37,533 bases of DNA from Pseudomonas huaxiensis (GTDB taxonomy: Bacteria > Pseudomonadota > Gammaproteobacteria > Pseudomonadales > Pseudomonadaceae), in NCBI RefSeq assembly GCF_003231275.1, contig NZ_QKVL01000050.1, positions 1-37,533 on the forward strand, read 5' to 3'. Under the pieces are notes generated by a model. It ran no database searches, was not told where the DNA came from, and saw nothing but the letters and a program-made list of their open reading frames with translations. A program made the translations under genes and the position numbers. This document shows, one piece after another, positions 9,387 through 17,256 of this stretch (position 1 is the stretch's first letter; every line of letters begins with the position of its first letter).

Positions 9387-10583
9387 ATGCGAATAATCGA
9401 AAAAAACGCCACCCTGGTGCGCACCCTCACTCCCGCTGAAGACGACCTTCTGCGCGGTTTCAACCGCGGCACCCTGGAAGGCCCGCGCCTGTTGCAGGCC
9501 AACCAGATGCTGATGAAGGTCCGCGCCGCCGGTCACTGGCTGGCCTGTGACTGTCAGGCGAAAACCATGCCGGTGCTCAATGTCACCCTCAACAGCCACA
9601 CCGGCACACTGTTCCTGAAGAACAACCCCGGCACCGCCGAGCACGCCGCTGACTGCCCGTTCAGCAAGGACGAGCGCGAAGCCGGCGATAGCGAGAATCC
9701 CGATACCCCGCCCGCCGCCTGGCTGGCCCCGGATACCCCGCTGCGGCTGATTGGCGATTTTCGCCGCGCCGGCAGCGATGAGTCCGGCAACGGCAGCACT
9801 GGCGCGAGCGACAAGCGCGAGCAGCATCGCGTGCTGTCGCTGCTGCTGACGCTGATCGAGGCCAGCGGCCTGAACGTCTACGCCACCCACCTGAAAAAGG
9901 ACCTCACCGGCCAGTTCGCCGAGCTGCGCGGCGTGGCCGGACGCTACCCATTGATCGACCGGGTGCCGGCCAGCAACTACCTGGAAACCCGCCTCGACAT
10001 GAAGCACATGATGATGCTCAAGGCGCGCCTGCGGGAGTCCACGGTGTTCGGCAACCACCGTCGCCACGGCCTGCTGCTGGACTGCGTCAGCCAGATCAAG
10101 GGGCGCAAGGTCTACAACGAACGCAGCGAAGACGGCTTCGACTTCCAGGGCCACCACCTGCTCTGGGGTGGCAGCCGCACGCCCGGCCCGCTACTGGCCC
10201 TGGCGATCTACTCGCCGGCCAACGCCGGTAGCCATTTCTACGAACTGATCCATGTCGCCAGCGTGCCGGTGCTGTCCCGCGGGCACCTGTTTCCGGTGTA
10301 CCGCGACGAAGAGCGCGAGCCCCTGAAAATGCTGGTGTCACTGATCGACTGGATGGCCAGCAAGGGCGTGCGGGTGATCATGCGCCGGCCGGTGATTGGC
10401 GGTCAGGTGATGGATGAGCTGGTGCTCAGTTCCGACCAGGACCGGGTGCTCTCGGTGTCCCTGACCGAACAGCCGCTGGGGCCGGAGCCAGAGGTGGAGA
10501 ACTTCCGCCGCTATGCCGACTTCAAGAGCCTCGAAACCTTCCGCAAGTACGTAGCGGGCTTTTTCATGCGCGGGCGCGAGTAA
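9387..10583 (+). CDS. hypothetical protein with CxC...HxxxC metal-site-like motif
   Basis: A 398-residue protein without signal peptide or membrane segment. I start at the ATG at 9387 because GGAA lies 6 bases upstream; an ATG at 9375 is also in frame. The N-terminal part has Cys54 and Cys56 (ACDCQ) and then His86 and Cys90 (HAADC), a spacing that could bind zinc. An acidic Ser/Gly-rich linker follows at roughly residues 95-145. The C-terminal half looks like a globular alpha/beta domain, with stretches such as LLALAIYSPANAG and LVSLIDWMASKGVRVI. The layout faintly recalls DUF1173 proteins of conjugative elements, but no conjugation gene is nearby and I would not claim membership. Its function is unknown. 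Confidence 0.75.
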   Translation: MRIIEKNATLVRTLTPAEDDLLRGFNRGTLEGPRLLQANQMLMKVRAAGHWLACDCQAKTMPVLNVTLNSHTGTLFLKNNPGTAEHAADCPFSKDEREAGDSENPDTPPAAWLAPDTPLRLIGDFRRAGSDESGNGSTGASDKREQHRVLSLLLTLIEASGLNVYATHLKKDLTGQFAELRGVAGRYPLIDRVPASNYLETRLDMKHMMMLKARLRESTVFGNHRRHGLLLDCVSQIKGRKVYNERSEDGFDFQGHHLLWGGSRTPGPLLALAIYSPANAGSHFYELIHVASVPVLSRGHLFPVYRDEEREPLKMLVSLIDWMASKGVRVIMRRPVIGGQVMDELVLSSDQDRVLSVSLTEQPLGPEPEVENFRRYADFKSLETFRKYVAGFFMRGRE

Positions 10584-10675
10584 GCGCCGCTGGTCGCCGC
10601 GGGGATAATCCGGATCGCACCCTTCTGTGAGGGAGCGGCCCAATGCCAGGTATCCCCGCGAAAAGGAGTTTGACC

Positions 10676-10999
10676 ATGAAGCGCTCTGCCTTTGCCGTAT
10701 TGCTGTTCAGCGCCGTGCTCGGCACCCATGCCCTGGCTGACAACGGGCCTACCAATCCGAATCCGCCGTCTTCGGGCGTTGGCACCAACGCCGCCGACGT
10801 GCCGATGCCCAACGGCACCGATCCCCGAACCCAGGGCAGTGATCCGGGACGTCAGGGTGGTGCGACTACTGACGGTACCGATCGCAGCAAGCCTAACGCC
10901 ATTGATGGCACCGGCGCGGAAAATGGTGTGGGCAAGGGTGGGATCAATGGGACGGGTGGTAGTAATACCGGTGGTGGTGGGGCCGGTAGTGGGCAGTGA
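10676..10999 (+). CDS. small secreted Gly/Thr/Asn-rich protein
   Basis: A 107-residue protein with a clear Sec signal peptide (MKRSAFAVLLFSAVLG, cleavage after THALA, about residue 21). The start is the ATG at 10676 behind AAAAGGAG; the frame also runs 11 codons upstream but that part lacks a ribosome-binding site. The mature chain is low-complexity: Pro/Asn/Thr/Asp-rich in the middle and a Gly-rich tail, with no Cys. It therefore looks disordered and exported to the periplasm or surface. Similar short proteins occur widely in Pseudomonas without known function. It lies just upstream of a REPIN and near, but on the opposite strand from, the two-component genes. Confidence 0.7.
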   Translation: MKRSAFAVLLFSAVLGTHALADNGPTNPNPPSSGVGTNAADVPMPNGTDPRTQGSDPGRQGGATTDGTDRSKPNAIDGTGAENGVGKGGINGTGGSNTGGGGAGSGQ

Positions 11000-11014
11000 T
11001 GGTGCAATCGCCGG

Positions 11015-11165
11015 GGCTGCTTTGCAGCCCTTCGCGAGCAAGCTCGCTCCCACATTGATCTGAGCGGTGTCTCATACAAATGTGCCGTTTGGCGCGACCC
11101 TGTGGGAGCGAGCTTGCTCGCGAAGGCCTGCGAAGCAGGCCCAAAAGACAGCTCGCTCCCACAGC
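11015..11165. repeat. REPIN cluster (inverted REP copies)
   Basis: CTTCGCGAGCAAGCTCGCTCCCACA at about 11030-11054 faces its inverted copy at about 11101-11125. Each is flanked by its own short stem (GGGCTGC/GCAGCCC and CCTGC/GCAGG), and a third partial copy lies near 11150-11164. This is the classical Pseudomonas REP pair arrangement. It lies between two convergent genes. Confidence 0.85.
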
Positions 11166-11174
11166 ATAAGATCT

Positions 11175-12602
11175 TCACCACTGCCGCTTATCCGGCCGGG
11201 TCAGCCCCAGTTTTTCAATCCGGTAACGCAACATATCCCGGCTCAACCCCAGCAACCGCGCCGACTTGGTGACATTCCAGTCGGTGCGGTCGAGCATCTT
11301 GCGCACCATGTCGCGCTCCACTTCCGGCAGGTTCATCGACTCCATCGGATCCGCCGGCGGCCGGGCGTTGAAGGTCGGCGCAGCAGGCATCGCCAACGGC
11401 TCTTCCACCAGACTCGGGCAGACATTCAGTTGCTGCGGGCCGATCACGTCGCTGCCAGCCAGCAACACCGTCTGTTCCAGCATGTTGCGCAACTCGCGCA
11501 CGTTCCCCGGCCAGCCATAACTGAGCATCAAGTCCTCGGCTTCACCGCTGAAACGCAACGATCCCTTGCCGTAGCGCTTGGCGTGTTGGGCGAGGAAATG
11601 CCGGGCCAGGATCAGGATGTCTTCGCCACGGTCATACAGCCGCGGCACCTTGATCGAGATGATCCGCAAGCGGAAGAACAGGTCACGGCGGAACCGGCCC
11701 TGCTGCACCATCTGCTCCAGATTGCAGTTGGTCGCGCTGATGATCCGCAAATTGACCTTGCGCTCCTTGACCGCGCCGATACGGCGGATAGTGCGGTCTT
11801 CCAGCAGTTTCAGCAGCTTGGCCTGCAGCAGCAGGTCCATTTCGCCGATCTCGTCGAGAAACAGTGTGCCGCCGTCGGCCGCTTCGACCAGGCCGACCCG
11901 GCGCTCGCGGGCATCGGTGAAGGCGCCTTTCTCATGGCCGAACAGCTCGGCTTCCAGCAGGTTGGCCGGAATCGAGGCGCAGTTGAATTCGATAAACGGC
12001 CCTTTGCTGCGCGGCCCGTCGAAATGCAGGGCGCGGGCAACCAGTTCCTTGCCGGTGCCGGTTTCGCCCTCCACCAGCACCGGCGGCAGGTCGCCGCCGG
12101 TCATGCGCTGCTCGGCATCGAGCAACTGGCGCACGGTGTGCTTGAGCCCGAGCATCGCCGGCGACTCGCCGATCAACGCCTGGATTCCGGACTTTGACGC
12201 CTCGCGCTCCTGATAGAACGACAGGGTCCGCTCCATTCGCTCGGTAGCCAGGGCCTTGTCCAGCATCAGCTTGAGTTCGGCCAATGCCACCGGTTTGGTC
12301 AGGTAGTGGAAAGCGCCCTCCTTCATCGCCGCCACCGCGTCTTCGACGTTGCCGTAGCCGGTCATCATGATGACTTTCAGCTCCGGGGCCTGGGCGACCA
12401 GAGTTCGCAGCAACTCGTGGCCGTTCATGCCGGGCAGCGAGTTGTCGGTCAGCACCGCGTCGGGCTGAATATGTTGCAAACGCTCCAGGGCGTCTTCGGC
12501 GCTGTGGCAGACGGTTACTTCGAATTGCTTGCGTTCAAGGTAGGTCTGGATGTTCTGCGCAAGGAGTTCATCGTCCTCGACCAGCAGGATGCTGTGTTCC
12601 AT
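11175..12602 (-). CDS. sigma54-dependent NtrC-family response regulator
   Basis: A 475-residue cytosolic activator. The start is the ATG at 12602 behind GGAGGGG. The receiver domain (1-120) has the acidic pocket at E9-D11, phosphoacceptor Asp53 (LTDNSLPGM), Thr81 and Lys103. The AAA+ domain has Walker A GETGTGKE (179-186), the sigma54-contact loop reading GAFTDA (226-231) instead of GAFTGA, Walker B GGTLFLDEIGEMD (244-256) and an R-finger region (FRRDLFFRL). A Fis-type helix-turn-helix ends the protein (WNVTKSARLLGLSRDMLRYRIEKLGL). It is the last gene after two kinases and overlaps the preceding one by 35 bases, so translation is probably coupled. It likely activates the divergent operon, which has a -24/-12 promoter. 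Confidence 0.93.
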   Translation of the reverse strand: MEHSILLVEDDELLAQNIQTYLERKQFEVTVCHSAEDALERLQHIQPDAVLTDNSLPGMNGHELLRTLVAQAPELKVIMMTGYGNVEDAVAAMKEGAFHYLTKPVALAELKLMLDKALATERMERTLSFYQEREASKSGIQALIGESPAMLGLKHTVRQLLDAEQRMTGGDLPPVLVEGETGTGKELVARALHFDGPRSKGPFIEFNCASIPANLLEAELFGHEKGAFTDARERRVGLVEAADGGTLFLDEIGEMDLLLQAKLLKLLEDRTIRRIGAVKERKVNLRIISATNCNLEQMVQQGRFRRDLFFRLRIISIKVPRLYDRGEDILILARHFLAQHAKRYGKGSLRFSGEAEDLMLSYGWPGNVRELRNMLEQTVLLAGSDVIGPQQLNVCPSLVEEPLAMPAAPTFNARPPADPMESMNLPEVERDMVRKMLDRTDWNVTKSARLLGLSRDMLRYRIEKLGLTRPDKRQW

Positions 12603-14061
12603 GGTCCCCTCCGGCAACATTGAAAATCAGGCTGACACGGGTTCCTTCCTCCTCACGGCTGGTCAGGCTGACCGAGCCACCGAATCGTTCCATGATGCGT
12701 TTGACCAGTACCAGGCCGACCCCGAGGCCGCCCTGTTTGGTGGTGAAAAACGGCTTGAAGACCATCCGTTCCTGCTGCTGGCTCATGCCCTTGCCGCTGT
12801 CGCTGACGACCATCCGCCATTGCCGGCCGCCCTGCTCCGGCGTCACCTCGATACCTAGCCGGCCGCCCTTGGGCATCGCTTCCAGGGCGTTGGCGAACAG
12901 ACTGTTGAGAATCTGCGTCAGCAGCATCGGCTGGATCGACACGCTGGCGGCCAACGGTGTGTTGACCATCACCTCGACCCGATAACGCTCGATTTGCCCG
13001 GAAAAACTCGCCAGGGCATCGTCGATCGCGCCCAGCAGGTCTACCGCTTCGGCCTCATCGCTGGCTGGGCGCAGTGACACCAGCAATTCACGCACCCAGC
13101 GCGACATGCGATCGACCTGACCAATGATGTCGGCGATGTTCTTCTGCGCCGGCTCGCTGGCAACCTCGTGGGCCAGCTCGGCGCTGGAGCGGATGGTGGC
13201 CAGCGGGTTGCGCAGGCTGTGGGCCACCGCCGAGGACATTTCGCCCAGTGCAGCGAAGGTCTCGCTGGCCACCAGCCGGCGTTGCTGCGAGGCGAGCATG
13301 GCGGCGCCACGACGGACGATCCAGAACAGCCCGAGGTAAATCAGCACGCCGCCGATAATGCTGCTGCTCCAGATCAGCACGTAGCCGCGCTGGATTCGCC
13401 GCACCAGGTCCTGGGGTTCCTTGTACACCTCGACCATCGACACCACCTGACTGCCCGAAGCGTCGAACATCGGGATGTAGTTCTCGATGAACAGGTAGCG
13501 CGGCTCGCGCTCGAACTGCTGTTCCTCGCGCTCGTCGGCGGCCTTGTGGTAGCTGGCCGACACCGGTGTGCGCGAGGCAAAAGACTCATCGAGGTCGTCA
13601 TCGCCCTCGATCTTGCGGCCGATCAGTTGCGGGTTGGTCGACCAGACGATGGTCCGGTCCATGGCGTAGACATTCGCCAGCAGTGTGTCGGGCAGGTGCT
13701 CGACATGGTCGAGGAACTCGATCCGCGCATCTGCCACCACCGACGCGTCCAGGCCCGGGTGCAGGGCATCCAGGCGCGGGTCGAGCAGTTCGCCCATGGT
13801 CACAGTGGCGGGAATCCGCGCATGGCGCACTTCGGCCTGGGCCATGGCCTGGATGAACTGGGCGGTGAGCATCGCGTCGCGCTCGACGCTGTCGTTGACC
13901 ACGAACCGGGTGGAGACATAACCCAGCGCAGCGGCCACGGAAGCGATGATCAACAGACTGACCAACGAAAACCAGCGCAGCAGGTTGAACGGCTGCTGGT
14001 GCCGGGCAAGGCGTGCATCGGGCGGGCCGCTCGCGGCCGCGTCATCGCTGTTCAGCACCAT
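12568..14061 (-). CDS. membrane sensor histidine kinase (second of a tandem pair)
   Basis: A 497-residue inner-membrane kinase behind GAGGAAG. It has membrane helices at about 29-52 and 227-249 enclosing a periplasmic sensor region of about 175 residues. Then come the H-box with His281 (SSAVAHSLRNPLATI) and an HATPase domain with N-box LFANALEAMPKGG, DSGKGM and GGLGVGLVLVKRI. The H-box with HSLRNPL resembles kinases paired with NtrC-type regulators. It is colinear, without gaps, with the preceding kinase up to His281, so the two arose by tandem duplication. Its 3' end overlaps the response regulator start, which marks that regulator as partner. The stimulus is unknown. Confidence 0.92.
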   Translation of the reverse strand: MVLNSDDAAASGPPDARLARHQQPFNLLRWFSLVSLLIIASVAAALGYVSTRFVVNDSVERDAMLTAQFIQAMAQAEVRHARIPATVTMGELLDPRLDALHPGLDASVVADARIEFLDHVEHLPDTLLANVYAMDRTIVWSTNPQLIGRKIEGDDDLDESFASRTPVSASYHKAADEREEQQFEREPRYLFIENYIPMFDASGSQVVSMVEVYKEPQDLVRRIQRGYVLIWSSSIIGGVLIYLGLFWIVRRGAAMLASQQRRLVASETFAALGEMSSAVAHSLRNPLATIRSSAELAHEVASEPAQKNIADIIGQVDRMSRWVRELLVSLRPASDEAEAVDLLGAIDDALASFSGQIERYRVEVMVNTPLAASVSIQPMLLTQILNSLFANALEAMPKGGRLGIEVTPEQGGRQWRMVVSDSGKGMSQQQERMVFKPFFTTKQGGLGVGLVLVKRIMERFGGSVSLTSREEEGTRVSLIFNVAGGDHGTQHPAGRGR

Positions 14062-14184
14062 CGGACTGCTTCCTCGCAGGATGCCCGTGTCAGGAACTTA
14101 TAGCCCAGCCACTCCGTGGCGCGTATCCGTCGTGCCGCCAGTGCGACGCACGGTGATGCCCATTTGCCTTTGCGCTCAGTGCAA

Positions 14185-15639
14185 TCACCCTTTCACCCGC
14201 CGCAACGCCACTGTCACCCAGGTCCCCTGCCCCTCGCGGCTGCCCAGTTTCACCGTGCCGCCAAAGCGCTCGACAATCCGCCGCACCAGCACCAACCCCA
14301 CGCCCAGCCCACCGCGCTTGGTGGTGAAGAACGGTTTGAAGGCCATGCGCAGTTGCTGGCTGCTCATGCCCTTGCCGGTATCCGCCAGACGGATGCTCAC
14401 CAGCCGCCGCGTGCGGGCCTGAACCCGTACGCTGAGCCGCCCGCCCTCAGGCATGGCTTCCAGGGCGTTGCTGATCAAACTGTTGAACACCTGCGCCAGC
14501 ATCACCGGCTGGCCCAGCACGCGAATACCGCTAAGGTCGTCCAGTTCCACCTCGACCCGCGCCCGGATGATCTGCGCGGCATGCGCCTGCACGCACTCGC
14601 GCAGGATGCCGTCCAGCGCCACCGGCTCGGCCTCGTCGCTGAGCGGGCGCAGCGATTGCAGCAGCTCGCGGACCCAGTGCGACATGCGATCGACCTGGCC
14701 GATGATGTCGGCGATGTTCTTTTGCGCCGCGCCGTCATCGAACTCCTGGGCCAGTTCGGCGCTGGAACGGATGCTCGCCAGCGGGTTGCGCAGACTGTGG
14801 GCCACCGCCGAAGACATCTCGCCCAGCGCCACGTAGGTTTCGTTGTTCACCAGTTGCTTGTGCTGCGCCGCCAGCACCCTGGCCGCACGCCGCACGATCA
14901 GGAACAACCCGATATAGACCGCGCCGGCGCCCAGCGCGGTGCCGAGCCAGAGCAGCAGCAAGCCGCGTTCGATCCGCGCGATCAGGTCGCGGGGCTCCTT
15001 GTAGATTTCCACCATGGCGGTGACCTGCTCGCCGCTGGTGTCGAACAGCGGAATGTAGTTCTCGATGAACAGGCGTTGCGGCGGCACCAGGAATTTCTGC
15101 TCGGAGCGGGCGTCGTCGATGTCGTGGTAGCTGGCCGAGACGCGCATCTTGTAGTCGAACGCCCGTTCGAGGTCGTCGTCGGACTCGATCATGCGCCCTA
15201 CCAGCGCGGGGTTGCTGGACCAGATCACCATGCGGTCCGGTGCGTAGATATTGGCCAGGAGCATGTCCGGCAAGTGGGCGATATGGTCGAGAAATTCCCA
15301 GCGGGCCATCTGCCGGACCTGCGCCGGCACGTTGCTGAACGAGGCGTCCAGCCGCGGGTCGAGCAATTCACCCATGGTGCGGATGTTCGGCACCGCGACG
15401 TGGCGCACCTCCGCCTCGGCGATGGACTGGATGAACTGCGCGGTGAGCAACGCGTCACGTTCGACGCTCTCGTTGATGATGAAACGGCTGGACACCAGGC
15501 CCAGGCCAATCGCCACGCTGAGAATCACCGCCAGGCTCACCACCGCGTACCAGCGCAGCAGGTTGAATGCCGGGCGCTCGCCTTCGCCGTCGAGGACGGT
15601 ATGTTCCAGCGATTGGGCGGCGGGCGGCTGCAGGGTCAT
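14185..15639 (-). CDS. membrane sensor histidine kinase (first of a tandem pair)
   Basis: A 484-residue kinase. I start at MTLQPP because GGGGA lies just upstream; the frame is open another 79 codons, but that part overlaps the divergent promoter region and has no protein character. It has two membrane helices (about 30-50 and 227-249), a periplasmic region with the paralogue's conserved segments (TMGELLDPRLDA, FIENYIPLFD), H-box His281 (AVAHSLRNPLASI) and ATP-binding motifs (LISNALEAMPEGG, DTGKGM, GGLGVGLVLVRRI). The most divergent stretches between the two kinases are in the periplasmic part, so they may sense different ligands while feeding the same regulator. 123 bases separate the two kinase genes. 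Confidence 0.92.
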   Translation of the reverse strand: MTLQPPAAQSLEHTVLDGEGERPAFNLLRWYAVVSLAVILSVAIGLGLVSSRFIINESVERDALLTAQFIQSIAEAEVRHVAVPNIRTMGELLDPRLDASFSNVPAQVRQMARWEFLDHIAHLPDMLLANIYAPDRMVIWSSNPALVGRMIESDDDLERAFDYKMRVSASYHDIDDARSEQKFLVPPQRLFIENYIPLFDTSGEQVTAMVEIYKEPRDLIARIERGLLLLWLGTALGAGAVYIGLFLIVRRAARVLAAQHKQLVNNETYVALGEMSSAVAHSLRNPLASIRSSAELAQEFDDGAAQKNIADIIGQVDRMSHWVRELLQSLRPLSDEAEPVALDGILRECVQAHAAQIIRARVEVELDDLSGIRVLGQPVMLAQVFNSLISNALEAMPEGGRLSVRVQARTRRLVSIRLADTGKGMSSQQLRMAFKPFFTTKRGGLGVGLVLVRRIVERFGGTVKLGSREGQGTWVTVALRRVKG

Positions 15640-15709
15640 GGTGAATCCCCGGACGGATGCCTTTAGGTATAGCGCAATGCCATGAATGCGGAATCTGCCC
15701 CACGCCACA

Positions 15710-15754
15710 TTCCCCAATGCTGGGGCCAGTGCCCCGCCAGGCGGCAGTGGGGAA
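15710..15754. promoter_or_regulatory. dyad upstream of the sigma54 promoter, candidate activator site
   Basis: TTCCCCAATGC at 15710-15720 and its near-perfect inverse GCAGTGGGGAA at 15744-15754 (10 of 11 positions) flank a further GC-rich partial repeat. The dyad sits about 50-95 bases upstream of the -24 element, the usual place for NtrC-type enhancer binding. It also lies upstream of the kinase gene start on the other strand. Binding by the neighbouring regulator is inferred. Confidence 0.45.
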
Positions 15755-15803
15755 AATCGGGAAAATTCGCTGCAAGCCACGCCCGGCAAGGCTTTCGGCG
15801 CGC

Positions 15804-15818
15804 TGGTACGGATGTTGC
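15804..15818 (+). promoter_or_regulatory. sigma54 (-24/-12) promoter
   Basis: TGGTACG-N4-TTGC matches the sigma54 consensus TGGCACG-N4-TTGC, with the invariant GG and GC exactly 10 bases apart. Transcription would start near 15830, about 45 bases before the first gene of the operon. A sigma54 activator gene is encoded next door on the other strand. Confidence 0.7.
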
Positions 15819-15874
15819 CGATGCTCGTGCAGACGACCCAATTTCCTGGGCCCGCTTGCAAGAGGAATACGCTC

Positions 15875-17221
15875 ATGCACCGTCCAACGCCCCATCCGCT
15901 GGCTTTGCTGGTCTTGGCCGGCCTGCTCCAGGCGCCCGCTCAGGCGGCGCTGTTCGATGTCGACCCGGGTCCTTACCTGCACGCCACCGGCGGTTTCGCC
16001 GCCTGGTATCAGGACAGCCATGGCCGGGTCCTCGACCTGTGCCTGTCCAAGGCCGTCAGCTCGCGGGTGCCCGGCACCGCCGCAGCGCCTTCGTACATGT
16101 GCACCTTGTTGCCCACCCCCGGGGTGTTCGACGACACCCAGGCGATCAACTTCCCCAGCAACTTCCCCGATGAAGCCTTCTGGTTCACCGCCGATGCCAC
16201 CCTGGTCGATGCCGCCCGCGGTATCGATCTGAGCTTCGGCACGGCAATCGAAGCCGCTTTTGCCGCCGAAGAGCCGGTGGACGGTGATCAGGTCAGCTTT
16301 GCCCGGGTGCGTATCCGCGTCGATGTGGCCACGCCGGGCACCTACGTGATCACCCACCCCTACGGCGTCGATGTGTTCGATGTACCGGTCGCCGGACGCC
16401 GGGCAATCAATATGACCCGGGACATCGGCATCGGCGCGCCGCAAACCTACAACGGCGCGCTGAAAGGCGATGTCGGACCGTTCCTGCGCAGCGTCAACGG
16501 TCCCTACAACGAAACCAACCCGCTGACCGGCGCCAGCGAGCGCTTCATCGGCGACCCGAATCTGGAAGAAGCCGTCACCGGCAGCCCGTTCAACACCAAC
16601 TACGTACGCATCGAAGGGCCCAACGGCCTGGACCTGCGCACCGAGGTGTTTTCGGTGTCCGGCAAGCTGTCCAGCGTCAACCGGCCCACCCCGCTGATCC
16701 CGCAGCGCAGCACCTACTCGCGGCGCACGGTCAGCGGCAACCCGGTGGCCCAGCAAGACGTGTTCGTCCAGGCGCCGCCGCAGCCTGCCACGGTCACCTT
16801 GACCAGCCAGAGCCCCAACCTGTCGCTGAGCGAGGCCAACCACACCGGCGCCTGGTACGCGCAGTCGGCGCTTAACCCGACCTTGCCGGCGCTGCTCACC
16901 GTGGTGGCCGACAACACCCCGGCGATCCCCAGCAGTACGCCGACCACTGCCAGCCTGGCGCTGGTGGACCTGGTCACGATCCAGCGCGCCGAGTACAGCC
17001 TCGGCTCCGGGCAACTGACCCTGATAGCCGCGACCAGCGATGAAGTCACCCCACCCACCCTCACCGCCCACACCGGCCATGGCGCCGCCATCGGTGCGCT
17101 GGGTGGCGAAGGTGCGGTGAAAACCCTGACCACCGGCCTGTCGCCGATCCCGCCGGCGACCGTCACGGTCACCAGCAGCAATGGCGGCAGCGACAGCGAA
17201 GAAGTGGTGATCCTGCCATGA
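15875..17221 (+). CDS. secreted VDPGPY-domain protein, first of a paralogous pair
   Basis: A 448-residue exported protein of no family I recognise. It starts at the ATG at 15875 behind AGAGGA and has a signal peptide (LALLVLAGLLQAPAQA, cleavage near residue 24). The mature protein begins with DVDPGPY, then a segment containing WYQD, two Cys (DLCLSK and YMCTLLP, likely a disulfide) and FPSNFPDEAFWF. Conserved stretches with the next protein include AAFAAEEPVDGDQ, HPYGV, INMTRDIGIGAP, PFLRSVNGPY and a C-terminal SNGGSDSE. The repeats of beta-type sequence suggest Ig-like folding. The stop overlaps the ATG region of the following gene (ATGA at 17218-17221). It is probably a surface or matrix component deployed with the curlin-like proteins downstream. 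Confidence 0.85.
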   Translation: MHRPTPHPLALLVLAGLLQAPAQAALFDVDPGPYLHATGGFAAWYQDSHGRVLDLCLSKAVSSRVPGTAAAPSYMCTLLPTPGVFDDTQAINFPSNFPDEAFWFTADATLVDAARGIDLSFGTAIEAAFAAEEPVDGDQVSFARVRIRVDVATPGTYVITHPYGVDVFDVPVAGRRAINMTRDIGIGAPQTYNGALKGDVGPFLRSVNGPYNETNPLTGASERFIGDPNLEEAVTGSPFNTNYVRIEGPNGLDLRTEVFSVSGKLSSVNRPTPLIPQRSTYSRRTVSGNPVAQQDVFVQAPPQPATVTLTSQSPNLSLSEANHTGAWYAQSALNPTLPALLTVVADNTPAIPSSTPTTASLALVDLVTIQRAEYSLGSGQLTLIAATSDEVTPPTLTAHTGHGAAIGALGGEGAVKTLTTGLSPIPPATVTVTSSNGGSDSEEVVILP

Positions 17222-17256
17222 ACGCATTCACGCCAAGACCCGCCGCAGGAGGCAAC

